From Sanghuangporus weigelae (taxonomy: Eukaryota; Basidiomycota; Agaricomycetes; Hymenochaetales; Hymenochaetaceae), in contig CP137319.1 of assembly GCA_033182465.1 (NCBI GenBank), positions 1,922,001 through 1,986,000 of the forward strand: 64,000 nt of DNA, given 5' to 3'. Positions 31,217-43,518 of this stretch are shown one piece after another. The notes under the pieces are model-generated. The model searched no databases. It was not told the origin of the DNA and worked only from the letters and a program-made list of their open reading frames with translations. The position numbers and the translations under genes were made by a program. Numbering within the stretch: the first letter of the stretch is position 1; each line of letters begins with the position of its first letter.

Positions 31217-32464
31217 TCAGCGGAATCCCAAAATACTCGAGACGTGTTCTCCAACCCAGTTCCACACAGCCTCGAGCTTCCCATACCCGCTAGCACCGGT
31301 GAACCCATTCGTGACCAAAAGAAAATGAGACAGTGCTGCAGCCAGGACGATGGCGACGACCGAGGAGACGGAGAACGATTTCTCAGTCAACTTCTGAGGT
31401 GGAATGGACGAGCTGGGTTGTAGAGGTGAACATTCATCCGACGCTGTGGTGCTGTTCCCACTTGGATGCGCAGTGCTCTCTGGGGGTGGTGTTGACGGAA
31501 GGGAAGGATTGCCCAACGGTGCTCTAGCTGGCTCCTGAGAAGCTGACTTGGCGTTCGAAGGAGGACGGAGGATGCTGAACAGACCCATGTTCAGCTCGAA
31601 TGCGTAAATAGCTTCTTCCGCGATAGCCTCTATTTGTTGTTTTAATTAATAATTCTTAAGCAAGCGTGAGAAACCACCAGCAAGGGCTTACGTACGCTTT
31701 CTGCTTGCATCACCTCCTCATCCCAGCCCGGAACCAATCCTTGATTCGGCGCATGTCTCCCGCCTTCGCAGTTCCTCCGCTGCCCAGCTTTCCGAACGCG
31801 TAGAATTGGGTGCCTTTGCCCTCCTCGTCCTCGCTCGTGCCATACGCCTTTGCGATACTCCGCCGGATGACCTGCCCGCCATTCAAATCCCCGAGGTATC
31901 GGACATACGCGTGTGCGAGGAGCGGTGACGGGTCTGCCACTTCGTCCGAGAGGTACTTTATCCGTGACACGTATGCGGTGAACGGCTCGGGCGAGGAGGT
32001 GATGAGTGCTCGGTGCAGTGGATGGGATTCCCAGGCGTCCTTGGGGACGGAGAGCAGGTGCGCGATATCAGACGCGATGCTCGGTGCACGCACGAAGAGC
32101 GTGGGGTTGTTCGTCGGTGAAAGTGCTGGATGGGAGCTGTGTTTCTCCACTCCTGCTTCCGCGCTATTCGCACGAAGAGACGCGTCATTACGCGGTTGTC
32201 AGTATCATTCTCCTCAGCCACAGAACCACGTAGAAATCGCAGGACCAAGACGTGGCGCCAAGTAATATATGTACACAGTACTCACTCGTAAACATGATAT
32301 AGCATCATAAGAAAACGGATGTATTCCTCTTTATCGAGTTCGCCACAGGTGAGCCATCCAGCACCTAGAGAGTGCTCGGCCTGCTCGTGCGCCGCAGTCG
32401 TCGCAACTTTGAGAAGCGTTGCGAGGGGCTGCGTGTAGTCTATATTCCCATTCGCCACCGTCAT
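31217..32464 (-). CDS. Heme oxygenase with C-terminal membrane anchor
   Basis: Three exons (32464-32286, 32163-31692, 31629-31217). Exon 1 carries the proximal heme-ligand region (TTAAHEQAEHS). Exon 2 carries the family signature YVRYLGDLNGGQVIRR. Exon 3 continues AIAEEAIYAFELNMGLFSIL, then a Ser/Pro-rich linker and a hydrophobic segment (SVVAIVLAAALSHFLLV) near the end, as in tail-anchored ER heme oxygenases. The enzyme opens heme to biliverdin, CO and iron. With the best donor (GTAAGC at 31691) the summed exon length is one base short of a whole frame. The shift lies near 31715-31730, around RAGM/EEVMQ. It may be a sequencing or assembly indel, or a true lesion. The rest is well conserved, so I list it as a gene. 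Confidence 0.85.
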
Positions 32465-32941
32465 GTCTTCAGCGGAATCCAGAAGTCAGCAGCAATTAGA
32501 AATATTCGAGAAGAAATGCAAAGTGATGAGGAGGAGATGGTGGTGGTGAATCGACAAGGGAGTGAAATCCGAGAAGGGGCAGAGCTAAGGCGACCGACCG
32601 GTTGCGGAAAGCTTGTAAGAAAAATGATTCCATCTTATCTGATTATCCTTTTCGGGACAAGAACACGGGATGACGAGATGAGATGACTCCGATTCATCAT
32701 CTCGAGCCAGTCAACCAGACTTTATCCATTGACTTTACTACTTTCGATTTAACGTTCTGTTGGTGATCTCGATCCGAGACTGCGACATTCTGAGCTTCAA
32801 ACTAAACATTTAAGTTATAGTACACGAAAAGACCACGAAAGCTCTGGTTCAGCGTCCGTAGCGAGCAAAGACATTTCTTGGAGAAGGATCATTGAGCAAG
32901 AAAGGTGAGGATCTATACCGAGCTGTCTGAAAGAAGAGGTT
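32465..32941. other. Spacer between heme oxygenase start and GH5 gene G1 end
   Basis: About 475 bases without a recognisable gene. It should contain the heme oxygenase promoter and the G1 3' untranslated region. Confidence 0.4.
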
Positions 32942-35157
32942 TTAAGACGAAATCTGTATCGTTAAGTTACCAGCGATGTACGCATCGCAGACGTGCGGAT
33001 CATTAAACTTTGACGGATCCTTAGTGAAATATCCCCTTTTGACGGCTTCAAAGTAGGACCTAACCAATAGGTGCAACTTAGAACAACGGAAAAAGACTTA
33101 GGATACAGCTGGGAGCACTTACCAGACTCTTGGAGTATCTCCGGATGTTCCGGACACCTCACTCTTGAAGCTCCAGAACTACCGCAAGTCTTTTCAGAAA
33201 TTGACTTCTAAATATAAGTGATAGAAAAGGCTTACGATCCACCCTTTACCTGCCGAATAAGCCTTCTTCTGAGCGTCCGCCCATTTCTTCAGAAAGTCGT
33301 CGCTGGGCTCAAATTGAGTCGCGAGGGACCACTCGCCGAACGCTAACGGTGTATTTCCCTGGGACGCATCATCCTGAACGCGTTGCAGATCTAAGTTGAA
33401 AACAGGTGAATTCTTTCAAATACGATACTGCGCAAATAGGAACTAGTCACGCACTGCAGATGCTTGAAAGGTACGCCTCTTCATTCGCGTCGGCCACTCC
33501 ACCAAAGCTGGTAGGGCAGTCAGACGCCGCTCCTAATCAAAACTCATCACAGAAAATACGCACGAGTAATACAGATGATTGTCATATAGCTGCGGGCCTT
33601 GCGCTGCTTTCGCAGGATTGGAGGGATTATTATACTGCCAGCCAATGTCCATGAAACTATTTTTCAGAAAAGAAACCGCGCGACTCAGTAGTTCAATAGT
33701 CCCCTCGAATTAATTCTGACGTACACTGTGACCAGCGGCGTCGTAGTTGGTATTCCACCATTAAATATCGTGTCTATGCCGTATTCATCTGCGATCTGTG
33801 CAAGAATGGGTGCCGCATCGGTGAGTACTCTTCCTAAGGTTCCCCCAAGGTACGGTCCTCCTAGGAAGGTCTGAGTCGCATCTTGAGCGTTATATAGTAG
33901 ACTTTCTTGCGCTGAATCCAGGTCTTGCACGCCGAGAAGAGTCTCTACTTGACGAACAGTCTTCACGAAATTTCCCTGGACTGACGAAAGGGTATGTTAT
34001 ATCAGAATCAAGAGGATAATGCCATGTCATCGTACAATCCCCGTATCCTGACGTCTTCGAGGCATCCATGATAGGCTCATTTACCGCCTCAATTCCAACA
34101 ACGCTTCCAAAGTCGGGATCAAGGTGACTCAGGGCCGTCATGACGGCCGTCCACACCAAGGCACGATGGTAATTTTCTTCGGTCTATCAACGATCAGTTA
34201 ACCCTTCTGGCAAACTATGAAGGACCTCTGACGCACGTAAAACTGGACATCGTTGGTGCATCTGGTGATCACATTTAGACAAGTGTGATTCTCAATCAAG
34301 GTTCGACTATGATCTACCTTCCAGTGAATTGCTGACCGGGAGTCTGAACTCCTGGGAGAGCATGATGATCCAATATAGCATTGATGCCGGCGGCTTTTAG
34401 CTGGCTGAGGCCTCGTTTCTGAGTCAAGGTTAAGCCACATATGAATGAATCTCAATTATCAGCTTACCAGCTGGCCCATGCCACCACGAGGATAGAATTC
34501 TGTGGATCGTTCAACTAAAGGTTCCACGATCCAATATCCGAGCTACAACAGCAAGGGTTGAATCCACGTGAGAACGAACTGAGTGAAGAAAATATTTTCA
34601 CGTACAGGAATCCGAACTGTGTTGATCCCATAAGACACAAGCATATTCACGTCATCCTGCGTGAACCAGGTGGACCTGTACCAAAGGATTATCATACAAG
34701 TTAAAGGCATGATCGCAACGCAACTTACCAATGCTTGTCAAATATCCCGTCGACAGTGGTCGGGTATGCTTTTGCCATTTCACTATAGTACCATTTGAGC
34801 AGAATGCTCTAGGAAGAAAGACATACTTTACATACAACTCTGAAGCGATACAATTAGCACAGTTGTCACAGGTCTGTCCACCCATTGCCTGCCACTCTTC
34901 CGGGAGCATCCATGGCTGCGGTGTTGTCAGACATTACCAGTAATTCAGAGACTCGTTCCATACCTCCAAAACAAGCCAGGAGCCTAGAAGAGTAAGAAAT
35001 AAGAAATAAACGGGGAATAGTCTAGCGAAGTGAATGCGTGCCACTCACCAAGGTTGACGCCATATATCTGGCCTGGCAAGGCCGCACGTGTCCCTTGCAG
35101 GACACTAACGAGAAACCATGGCAAAACTGCACAGAGACCCTTCAAGGAGAACGGCAT
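32942..35157 (-). CDS. GH5 exo-beta-1,3-glucanase-like secreted enzyme, G1
   Basis: A gene of about a dozen small exons. A signal peptide (MPFSLKGLCAVLPWFLVSVL) is followed by IYGVNLG, SWLVLEPWMLPEEW, a Cys-rich QTCDNCANCIASE segment, STWFTQDDVNMLVSYGINTV, LGYWIVEP, GINAILDHHALPG, VVGIEAVNEP (the acid/base Glu in NEP) and FGEWSLATQF (the nucleophile Glu). The C-terminus is FNDPHVCDAYIAG. These motifs mark the fungal glucan 1,3-beta-glucosidase branch of GH5, which trims wall or exogenous beta-glucan. Exon joins inspected use GT/AG borders and keep frame. An upstream in-frame ATG at 35181 exists, but the start at 35157 gives the better signal peptide. Tandem with G2. Confidence 0.88.
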
Positions 35158-36164
35158 GGTTAGACGACGTACCACACCCAATAGTGAGTGGCAGGAAGAT
35201 GAGACGGGGAGAAAGAAAGAAGGGACTAGCTCAAGCCATGAACTGACGAGTCTTCTTATAGTCTGCCACCCGGAGCAAAATGCTTCGAACCCCGAAAAGA
35301 AGTATTGGCGGACAGGCGAATGATATCATTGGCTTGAAGAGACGTCCTAGCTTTGACAGATCAAGTGACCGTAGAAGCTAGCCCTCACTAGTACTGTACC
35401 AGAGCATACTCGTCCGAAAAGGTACATTGCAACAGCATATATAAAGCGAGGCTGGGCACCGTGACGAGAAAGATATCTCGACAACATAAGCAATAACTAG
35501 GGCAGCAATTAAGATTGATTACGAGGTCGCGTAGAACACGCCAGGCGAGACAAACCCGCTCATTCATGAAGACATTGGGTATGGACGAGTAGCAGAGCCC
35601 ACAATCCAGAATGGCGCGAGTATGCGCTCAGTTACGCAATATGGCTGCTATGCATGACTGAAGTTCATCTCTTGGAAGCAACAGGACACAGCCACACATA
35701 CATGACGACGACGAGAGCGGAAAGTCAACACTTGAAAGCCCTACGTAACGGTCGCGTGACGTCACAGATGAATTCACGACGGAACGGAAAGCTACTACAT
35801 GTAGTACTGTGCGCGTGAAAATCATCTCATTGAATTTCATGTCACCACTAGAGATGTCCGACTGAATGAACTGCTGGTGTTCTGTTGAATTTCAAACCTG
35901 AGAGTACTATAGCCTTGGAGTTCAAATTCACAGTCACTAAAAATACATAGACAACATACAAATGGCTTCTAGCTAATGAACAAAGACGGATACCACGCAG
36001 AAGAAATTTAACAAAAGAGTGACGGCTCATAAAGAGTGGCTTTTAAAACAAGAATGAATGCTCGGTATACTTCATGTGAGCTAGACGCAAGACAGGACGC
36101 GAATCGTCGCGTCAGCTGCCAGATCTCTCCGGAAATTACAGCGAGACCATGATTGGCTCGTCTG
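35158..36164. other. Intergenic region between the GH5 paralogues
   Basis: About 1 kb. No gene recognised. It holds the G1 promoter and G2 3' flank. Short frames here show no family features. Confidence 0.45.
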
Positions 36165-38344
36165 CTAGACCTTGCCAGAAGTTGAATTCGTGATGTACGC
36201 GTCGCAGACATGCGGATCATTAAACTTTGATGGGTCCTTCGTCATGTACCCCCTCTCAATGGCTTCGTAATAGGACCTGAAGATGAAAAGGTATTTCAGC
36301 ATACTTAATCAGAACCGAAGTCAAATATAAAAGTCTCGCCAGTATCTCGGAGTATCCCCAGATGCAGAAGATATCTCAGTCTTGAAACTCCAGAACTATG
36401 AAAGGTTCTTAAGCAATAGCTCCTGGAATGACATCGAGAAATAACTTACCATCCACCCTGCGCCTACTGAATACGCTCTCTTCTGAGCATCTGCCCATTG
36501 CGCCAGAAATTGATCGCTGGGATTAAATTGTGTTGCTAACGACCATTCGCCAAAGACTAACGGAGAATTGCCAAGGGCTTCATCGACCTGAACCCGTTGA
36601 AGATCTGTGACCACAAAAACTTAGCTTTAGCTAAATGGTTATCGTAAAACAAGAAGCTTATTCCGTACTGCAGATGCTTGTCAGGTAAGCTTCTTCATTC
36701 GCATCAGCCACTCCACCATATCTGAAGTACAGTAAAGCAGTGCGCATAGGAGCGGAGGAGAAAGACGCACGCATAATACAAGTGGTTGTCATATAGCTGT
36801 GGGCCTTCCGCTGCGTCCGCAGGGTTCGAAGGGTCATTGAACTGCCAATTTATGTCCATGAACCTGTTATTAAGACGATTAGTTAGATGGCCCTTTTGAT
36901 CAGTAGGAACTCACATTGTTACAAGCGGAGTTCTCGAGGGTAATCCGCCGGTAAGTATGGACCCAATGCCTAATTCACTCGCAACTTGCGCGAAGATGGG
37001 TGCAGCATCCGTGAGTACCTTTCCCAAGGTGCCTCCATAACTCTGTCCTCCCAGGAGAGATTGCGTCACATTGAGAGTGTTACCTAAGAGACTTTCGAGC
37101 AGTCCCTCCGGTGCCGTCGAGTCTAGATTCTTAACACCAAGAAGAGTTTCCACTGCACGAACGACCTTCACGAAATTCTTCTGGACTGATTACAGAATAC
37201 ATTACTGGAATCCATAGATGAACGCTTTCGGATGTCACGTACAGTCTCCATATCCTGGTGTTTGCGAAGCATCCATGATAGGCTCGTTTACCGCCTCAAT
37301 TGCCACAACGCTTCCAAAATCGGGATCGAGGTGACTCAGGGCGGTCATGACGGCAGTCCACACCAATGCGCGATGATAATTGTAGTCAGTCTGTCATTAG
37401 AGTAAGGCCCTGTTGAAAATCTGAGAAAACGTCCGACGCACGTAAAACTCAACGTCAGTCGTACATCTAACAATTCAGATCAGTTACGGTAAAACTTCGA
37501 ACGTCCAAAAAAGATATACCTCCCAGTAAACTGTTGGCCTGGAGTTTGGACACCTGGGAGGGCATGGTGATCTAATATAGCCTTGATCCCAGTCGCTTTG
37601 AGCTGCTTCAGTCCTCGTTTCTAATGCACGGTTGAGAGAAATACGGGGTTAAAAAAAAGAAACTCACGAGCTGCTTGATTCCACCTCGGGGGTAGAACTC
37701 AGTACGTCGGTTAACCAAAGGTTCAACGATCCAATACCCAAGCTGCAGCGGACCTATCAGAAATGATGCAGATGCAAAAGAACGTCTTCACTCACGGGAA
37801 TTCGGACCGTGTTGATTCCGTAAGATGCGAGTGTATTCACATCATCCTGCGCGAACCAAGTCGACCTATTCAAAGAATAAATCATCTAGTGAGTTCACCC
37901 ACCAAAGGTACGTAACGTACCAATGATTGTCAAATATCTCGTCGACAGTGTCTGGGTACGCCTGAGCGAATGCACTGTTGTAACTATAAGTAATGTTCTC
38001 AGCTAAGAAATATGATCGACATACAACTCCGAGTCTATACAATCAGCGCAGTTGTCACAACTTTGTCCACCCATCTTCAGCCACCCTTCCGGAAGCATCC
38101 ATGGCTAAGTAGACACTGTGAGATCCAAGCGGGTATCCAAAATTGCGGCACCGTACCTCTAGAACAAGCCATGATCCTAGAAGTAAAACGAATAAATAAG
38201 AAAGCAGAGCAGTTGTTTGAGTGTATGCCACTCGCCAAGGTTTACGCCGTATATCTTCTTCGGAAACCCTGCAAGTGCTGTTGGCAGAATACTAGCGAGA
38301 ATCCATAGAAGGAGTATACAGAGACCCTTCAAAGTGAGCGACAT
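36165..38344 (-). CDS. GH5 exo-beta-1,3-glucanase-like secreted enzyme, G2 (tandem paralogue)
   Basis: Same exon order and direction as G1. Signal peptide MSLTLKGLCILLLWILASIL, then IYGVNLG, PWMLPEGWLKMGGQSCDNC, NEP with the acid/base Glu (near 37290), the sequence ETLLGVKNLDS shared with G1 (GVQDLDS there), and PLVFGEWSLATQFNPSDQF with the nucleophile Glu. It ends DAYITNSTSGKV. The two genes match closely in exon borders and protein sequence, with divergence in introns and spacers. Catalytic residues are kept in both, so both may be active. The pair suggests dosage increase or division of work in beta-glucan turnover. Confidence 0.88.
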
Positions 38345-39720
38345 GCTAACTGATGCGCCTGGAAGTGTCTAGGGAGAAGAGGCGATGGAGAGGAGAGAGA
38401 GGGGTACTAGTTTAAGTCAAGACTAGCGAGGCTTTTTAAGGCCATCTTATAGTCAGCCACGAGTAGCAGAATGATTCGGGGTCCGAAGAACATCAGCTTG
38501 CAATAATGACTGCTTGGAAGCTTGGTTGGTGCGGGATTATGTGCATATGTGAAAGATATAATTAACAAGTGCGCTCAGGAGCTCTGCATTCGTCAGAGAA
38601 GTCTGTCCGAGTCTAGGCGGATCAGGTGGACGTATCAGCAGGCAGACCGAAGTATCGCGTGGCGCGAACGGGAAGAGAAATCTCAGCGATATAATAAGAA
38701 AAGCTGCTTCCGCGTCCCGAACTCGGACTTCTGAACAGGAGAACTGGTGCTATGTACTGCGACTGCTCGGGTGTTTCATTTCTAGGCTCTCGAAAGCACG
38801 CTAAGAACGATTAGGATCGTTCGATCACTGATATCAAGTAGAGTCAATACTGGTACAGAGGTTGGAATTGGAAATAAAGTTGTCCTGCTGGCAAGTGAAG
38901 AGAGGAAAAATAGCAACGCGTATACCACGTGAGCGCGTCCGGACACTATCTCGGTCCGTTCGTACACGATGGTATAACCTAACGAATAGTTAGTCCCCAG
39001 GTACGCGCTTGAAAACTGTCATGCTCGTCAATCTCTTGGAAGATGATGGATCGCATGTTACGCCACGTAGAATTTCATGAGTACGCTTTTCTTTCAGAGC
39101 CCCTCTGTCCTCTTCGTCATCATTTACCGGAGAACACTCAACAGGACAACTCACCGACTCTGACGGAAGGAGCTTAGCCCTCCATTCACCCATTAAGCCT
39201 TGCCGTCGATCAGGAGGATCAAAGATAAAATCGCCACCAGTCAGTCGGCCTGACAGCTCAGCAGAATTCAGCGAGCTTTATATCTCTTGACGTGCTGCTC
39301 ATATAATTCTTCCATTCGAGAAGCTGGACCATCTGCAACACCATCCTTCTCAGCATCACGCCATCATAGCTATGAAACATATCGACTGCAAGAGGTCAGA
39401 GCGATGAAATATCGTGATGACACTGGACAGAAAGGATGGCTTGTCATAAATATACATCTAAGACCAGAAGCACCGCGACTATCCGGGGCCAACCACTGGC
39501 GCATAGCAATATAGCGGGCATCATGGCGCGCAGACGCACAGGCTTCGAATCCAGGTAGCCTTGGGACGTGCAAACAAAGGGACATCATCGATTCATTGGA
39601 GTTTTTGGAAGAGGCAGGACCTGGCAGGTATTTTTAATATTGTAGAGCGGTCCTGGCTAGCGAGTCGTGGGAAGAAATTACGGGTTTACTTTTTCAGGCT
39701 TCAAGGCAAGACGACGAAAG
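38345..39720. other. Intergenic region, no gene recognised
   Basis: About 1.4 kb between the G2 start and element 2. Several frames of 60-75 codons on both strands have no domains or splice partners. It contains the G2 promoter. GAAAG at 39716-39720 is the left target duplication of element 2. Confidence 0.45.
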
Positions 39721-39973
39721 TGTGACGAATGGATATTCGGTCACACTGAAGAATTCTCCTGGAGCTCAGTTCACACGTCTACTGACTGGAATAACCGTAG
39801 TATTGTGTGTATAACGAGAGGGGAGAATCCCCTTTACATGTCGCTATCTACTTGCTACTTAAACTAAAATACATGAGGCATAACATAAGGGAAATAGTGC
39901 TATACTAAATCCGACTTTCCTGATATTAAGTAATCAGTACTCAGATAATACGAGTGACTGTTACATCGTCACA
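39721..39973 (-). repeat. Element 2, 3' LTR (253 bp)
   Basis: Starts TGTGACGA and ends TCGTCACA, so the LTR tips themselves are inverted repeats of eight bases. A GGAGGG purine tract lies just inside on the coding strand. Confidence 0.9.
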
Positions 39974-40185
39974 TATGCCCTCCAGAACTTGCGTGTGAGT
40001 TCTTCTTATAGTAAATAAAAATCATAGATCGGCGAGAATAATATCCATAAGAGTGAGAGCAAATCATACTGCATATAGAAAGCGGATCATAAGATCGGCA
40101 TCAAGTTACATAAAGTGCATAATGCATGAGTTGTTCTGCACACATATCACATTTGCGCAGTCGCAAATATTAACATTACTTGTCT

Positions 40186-41692
40186 TTATACCTCCATGTC
40201 CTGATCACTGAACACTGGGGCTTCAGGTACTGGAGTGCTGGAACGCTTGGCGGGCTCTTGTTTTTTGGGAATTGTGGTGTATACTTGAGAATGAGAGCTC
40301 CTGGACTGGTCTGTCGAAGATACAATCGTCGTCTCGACTGCGGACGACTCTGCTGACATGGCAGGACCCTGGCTTGGTACTGCTTGATGTGCGTTCTCGC
40401 TGGGTGTCTTGATTACGAAGTTCGAAATCTTGCCTGGGTGAACTATCGGGTTCTGTAATGGCGTCCCGGGCTGAGTGTCCAAGAAGGACTCGTTCGAGTT
40501 CGTACCCAAATGATATATGGAGCCTCAATTACGTCTGGAGTAAGGGAAGCCCCCTTCTCTGATACGGACTTCTCGTATTTTCGCTCCTAGAAGTAAGGAC
40601 TTTGTTAATTCAGTTGTGCAATCAAGGTCTGACTGATTGTTACCCTGGTTAGAGGCCGCGTTTTTATGCTTTGAGTAGTTGTAATGGATCTGGACGGCTT
40701 CAGCTAGGTGCCTCGGGTCTGCGAAGGGTGGAAGGGACGACAGGGCGTAGTAATCAGGTATGTGTTGATTATAAAGATGTTGGACCGTCAAGTAACGTTC
40801 TGGCATTTGGAAGCCCAGCGGAATCGAGTTTGTCTCGATATAACAATGGAATTCGTGTACTTTACAAAGTTCGGCTGCTGCGAACAGGTAGGCCGTGGAC
40901 ATAGTGGGGTCAAAAGTAGCCCAGTCTTTAGAAACGGGCAGTGCATCTGGTTCTGTAAACTTCTCCGGGGGAGGGTTCGCAAAGTTGGACTAAGGTGCAA
41001 AGAACTCAAGAGTAGCGAGAGTGGGATCCATCGTGGGCGCTTCTGTGGTGCCCCAAAGCTTCTTTGTTTGCTTCTTATGTGAGTCTTTTAGTTGGTACGC
41101 ACTTTTTACATGTGGCATTTCTGACATTGCCTCGTGTACTATTGAAATTGTACTCAGGGTTATCTGTGGATCATCGGTATCTTGTTCCTCACTCCCCATT
41201 GGTAGTTTTTCTATGGAATCGATTCCTAACACCTCGAAGTACGTATTAAGTGCCTCCAGGTGCTTAATCTTTTCGTAAGGGAGCCATGTGTGGTTCCCTG
41301 CTTTCCAGACTATCTTGAATAAGGCATTCGGCCCTTTACCATAGTGAGCATCTATCGATACTACTATCCATTCATTTGTATTGTCATCTAATCCAGTTAC
41401 TTGGCTGACATCTCTTCCAGGGAATAGTCTGTCATCGTTTGGAACATGTATTCTTAGAAGTGATACATGGAATATCGGGTGGATGCCCCGAATCTTCAAT
41501 TCCCTTGGTAAGTTGATTTCATAGGAGTTGTTTCCTGCGATTCTTGTTATTTTGTATGGACTGATGAACTTTGGTATGAGCTTCCTAGCTCTTTGTTTTG
41601 GTAAGTTCATATTCTTTGTTGAGATGTATACTAAATCTCCTAATTCGAAAGGTGATTCCCTTCGTCTCCTATTAGCTTGCCTCGTTTGTCTA
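40186..41692 (-). pseudogene. pol: Element 2: C-terminal Pol region (integrase tail and chromodomain-like part)
   Basis: Includes the post-integrase SH3-like segment (FISPYKITRIAGNNS, then GIHPIFHVSLL) and a chromodomain-like stretch (FKIVWKAGNHTWLPYEKI). A further frame of 107-125 codons lies to the left. Part of a broken element; listed as a fossil. Confidence 0.75.
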
Positions 41693-41696
41693 ACGC

Positions 41697-43514
41697 TGTT
41701 GGTTGGCGGTGTCGTATCTGAAGGTGCTACAGATGTCCGTCCTACTAAGGGTGCTGAATGTATGAAGGGACCTCCAAAAATGGGATGCCGACGCTATCAG
41801 ACTCTCAAAGACCTACTACCCGGCAGGTGCCAGGAACCGTCGGAGACGTAATGGATGGGTCTAGGGATGCCGCTGGATAAAGGGAATAGGATAACAGGAC
41901 CGCCGCTTGAGAGGGGGGATCACAGGGGGCTGCCGACGTAGCGTAAACACAATAGATGGAGAGAAAGGACCGTATAAGATGAATATATGGACTAAGCTGG
42001 AGTGAAAGGCTGGAAAGGGCGCTGCAGGGGTGTATGATAGGAAGGCTGGGTCGCCAGGTGACCGCCGATGTCGAATAGAGGGGTGCCGGATTGAGGGGGA
42101 GGCTGCACAAATCTGCCGAAGTAGCGTAAACGCGATAGATGAAAGGAAAAGACCGTATAAGATCAATAGATGGGATAAACTGGAGTGAAAGCCTGGAAAG
42201 GATGCCAAAGGGGAGTCTGATAAGAAGCCTGGGTCGCCGAAGGGTCGCCGATGTCAAATAGAGGGGCGCCGGACAGGTATGAAGTGTGGGGAGGAGGCTC
42301 AGGGTTAAATCCCAAGCCCTACTCACTCACTGAACGTCAGAGTGGCAGAGGCGTACCGGAGGCAGCAAAGGCAAGTAGAATGTAGAGTCAAACAAGAGGA
42401 GATGTCAAGGATAGTATATAGTCAAGGGGGAGGCTCAGTACATGAGGGGAGACTCAGAGTGAGGGATATCTCGAACTCTGGCGCTCGGTCTGGTACATGC
42501 TCTTGGAATCCTTGCTAGGCTTGGAATCCTGTCGTCTACAAGCTAGTATAAGCTCTATATATACTCTACTGCTGTCGCCGACACATCCTACTGTCTGACA
42601 ACATCTCCTGAGTCATCTGGGTCGCCAAGGGCCACTGCCGGAGCGCCCAGGTGAAATCTGAGAGTGGCAACGTGAGGGGGGCATCCAATCACATGAAATA
42701 TTGAGTATCTGCAATAACACGGGTGCCGGCGGAGTTGGGCTTGGCGGCGCGAGTCGGTGGCTTGGCACGCCGATGTACCACATGCCTACCTTCCATACAT
42801 GGTCTAATGGGGGCCGCCGCGTCGGGGGGAAGTCGGGAAACATCGGAACCGATGATTGGAGGCTGATATCGCGTATATGAGACAAAGGGCGCATCAGCCG
42901 ATGTCCCTGAGGTGTCCGATGCATCGGCGGCACTCAATACAGAGTGTGGGCGATCCCTAGTGACTAATATGAGTGGCGGGAGCGGCAGTGCTGTGGGGGA
43001 CTGCCGGACTGGTGGCAGATACATCGTAATGAGGCATGTAAGCACATATGACAATATATAGCTCCCTAGACAATGGGGGACTGCTTGGTAAGCTGTAGGA
43101 GGCGTCGGCAAGGGTACCTGAGGATGTCTGAGTGTCCGCCGCATTGATCGGCGCCAAGGGGGGCCGACTCGGAGGCATCCAGAGTCGCCGCACGGCTGTA
43201 CGTATGGTAAATCATAAGATCGGCAGCACGTAGTCACTGAGGGATGTGTCCTATAGTGCATGGTGCTGGGTAGGAGCTGTCGGCGGACCTGTCTGAGTGT
43301 CGGGGAGCCATCGGCGGATCGATTTGGGTCATAGGAGGGTGCCGCAGTACAGTACGTGTGCTGGAATCAATGGATACATGCTCAAATGATGTCCCGAGTG
43401 CAATAGGAGTGTGCCCTCACACTCTCAGGTGTCGGCAGTGCTGGGATATGGTATCTGCAGTAAGAGGGAGCCATAGTATGAGTGTACTGGCACAGGAGGA
43501 GCCAGTGCGCTACA
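41697..43514. repeat. Solo LTR E (1818 bp) inserted in element 2
   Basis: On the minus strand it starts TGTAGCGCACTGG and ends CCAACCAACA. A 4-bp duplication ACGC lies on both sides (41693-41696 and 43515-43518). The first ten bases equal those of the A-D LTR family, but the body differs, so it is a sister family with the same 4-bp target habit. It contains a tandem duplication with a period of about 183 bases (41938-42120 and 42121-42300). Confidence 0.87.
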
Positions 43515-43518
43515 ACGC

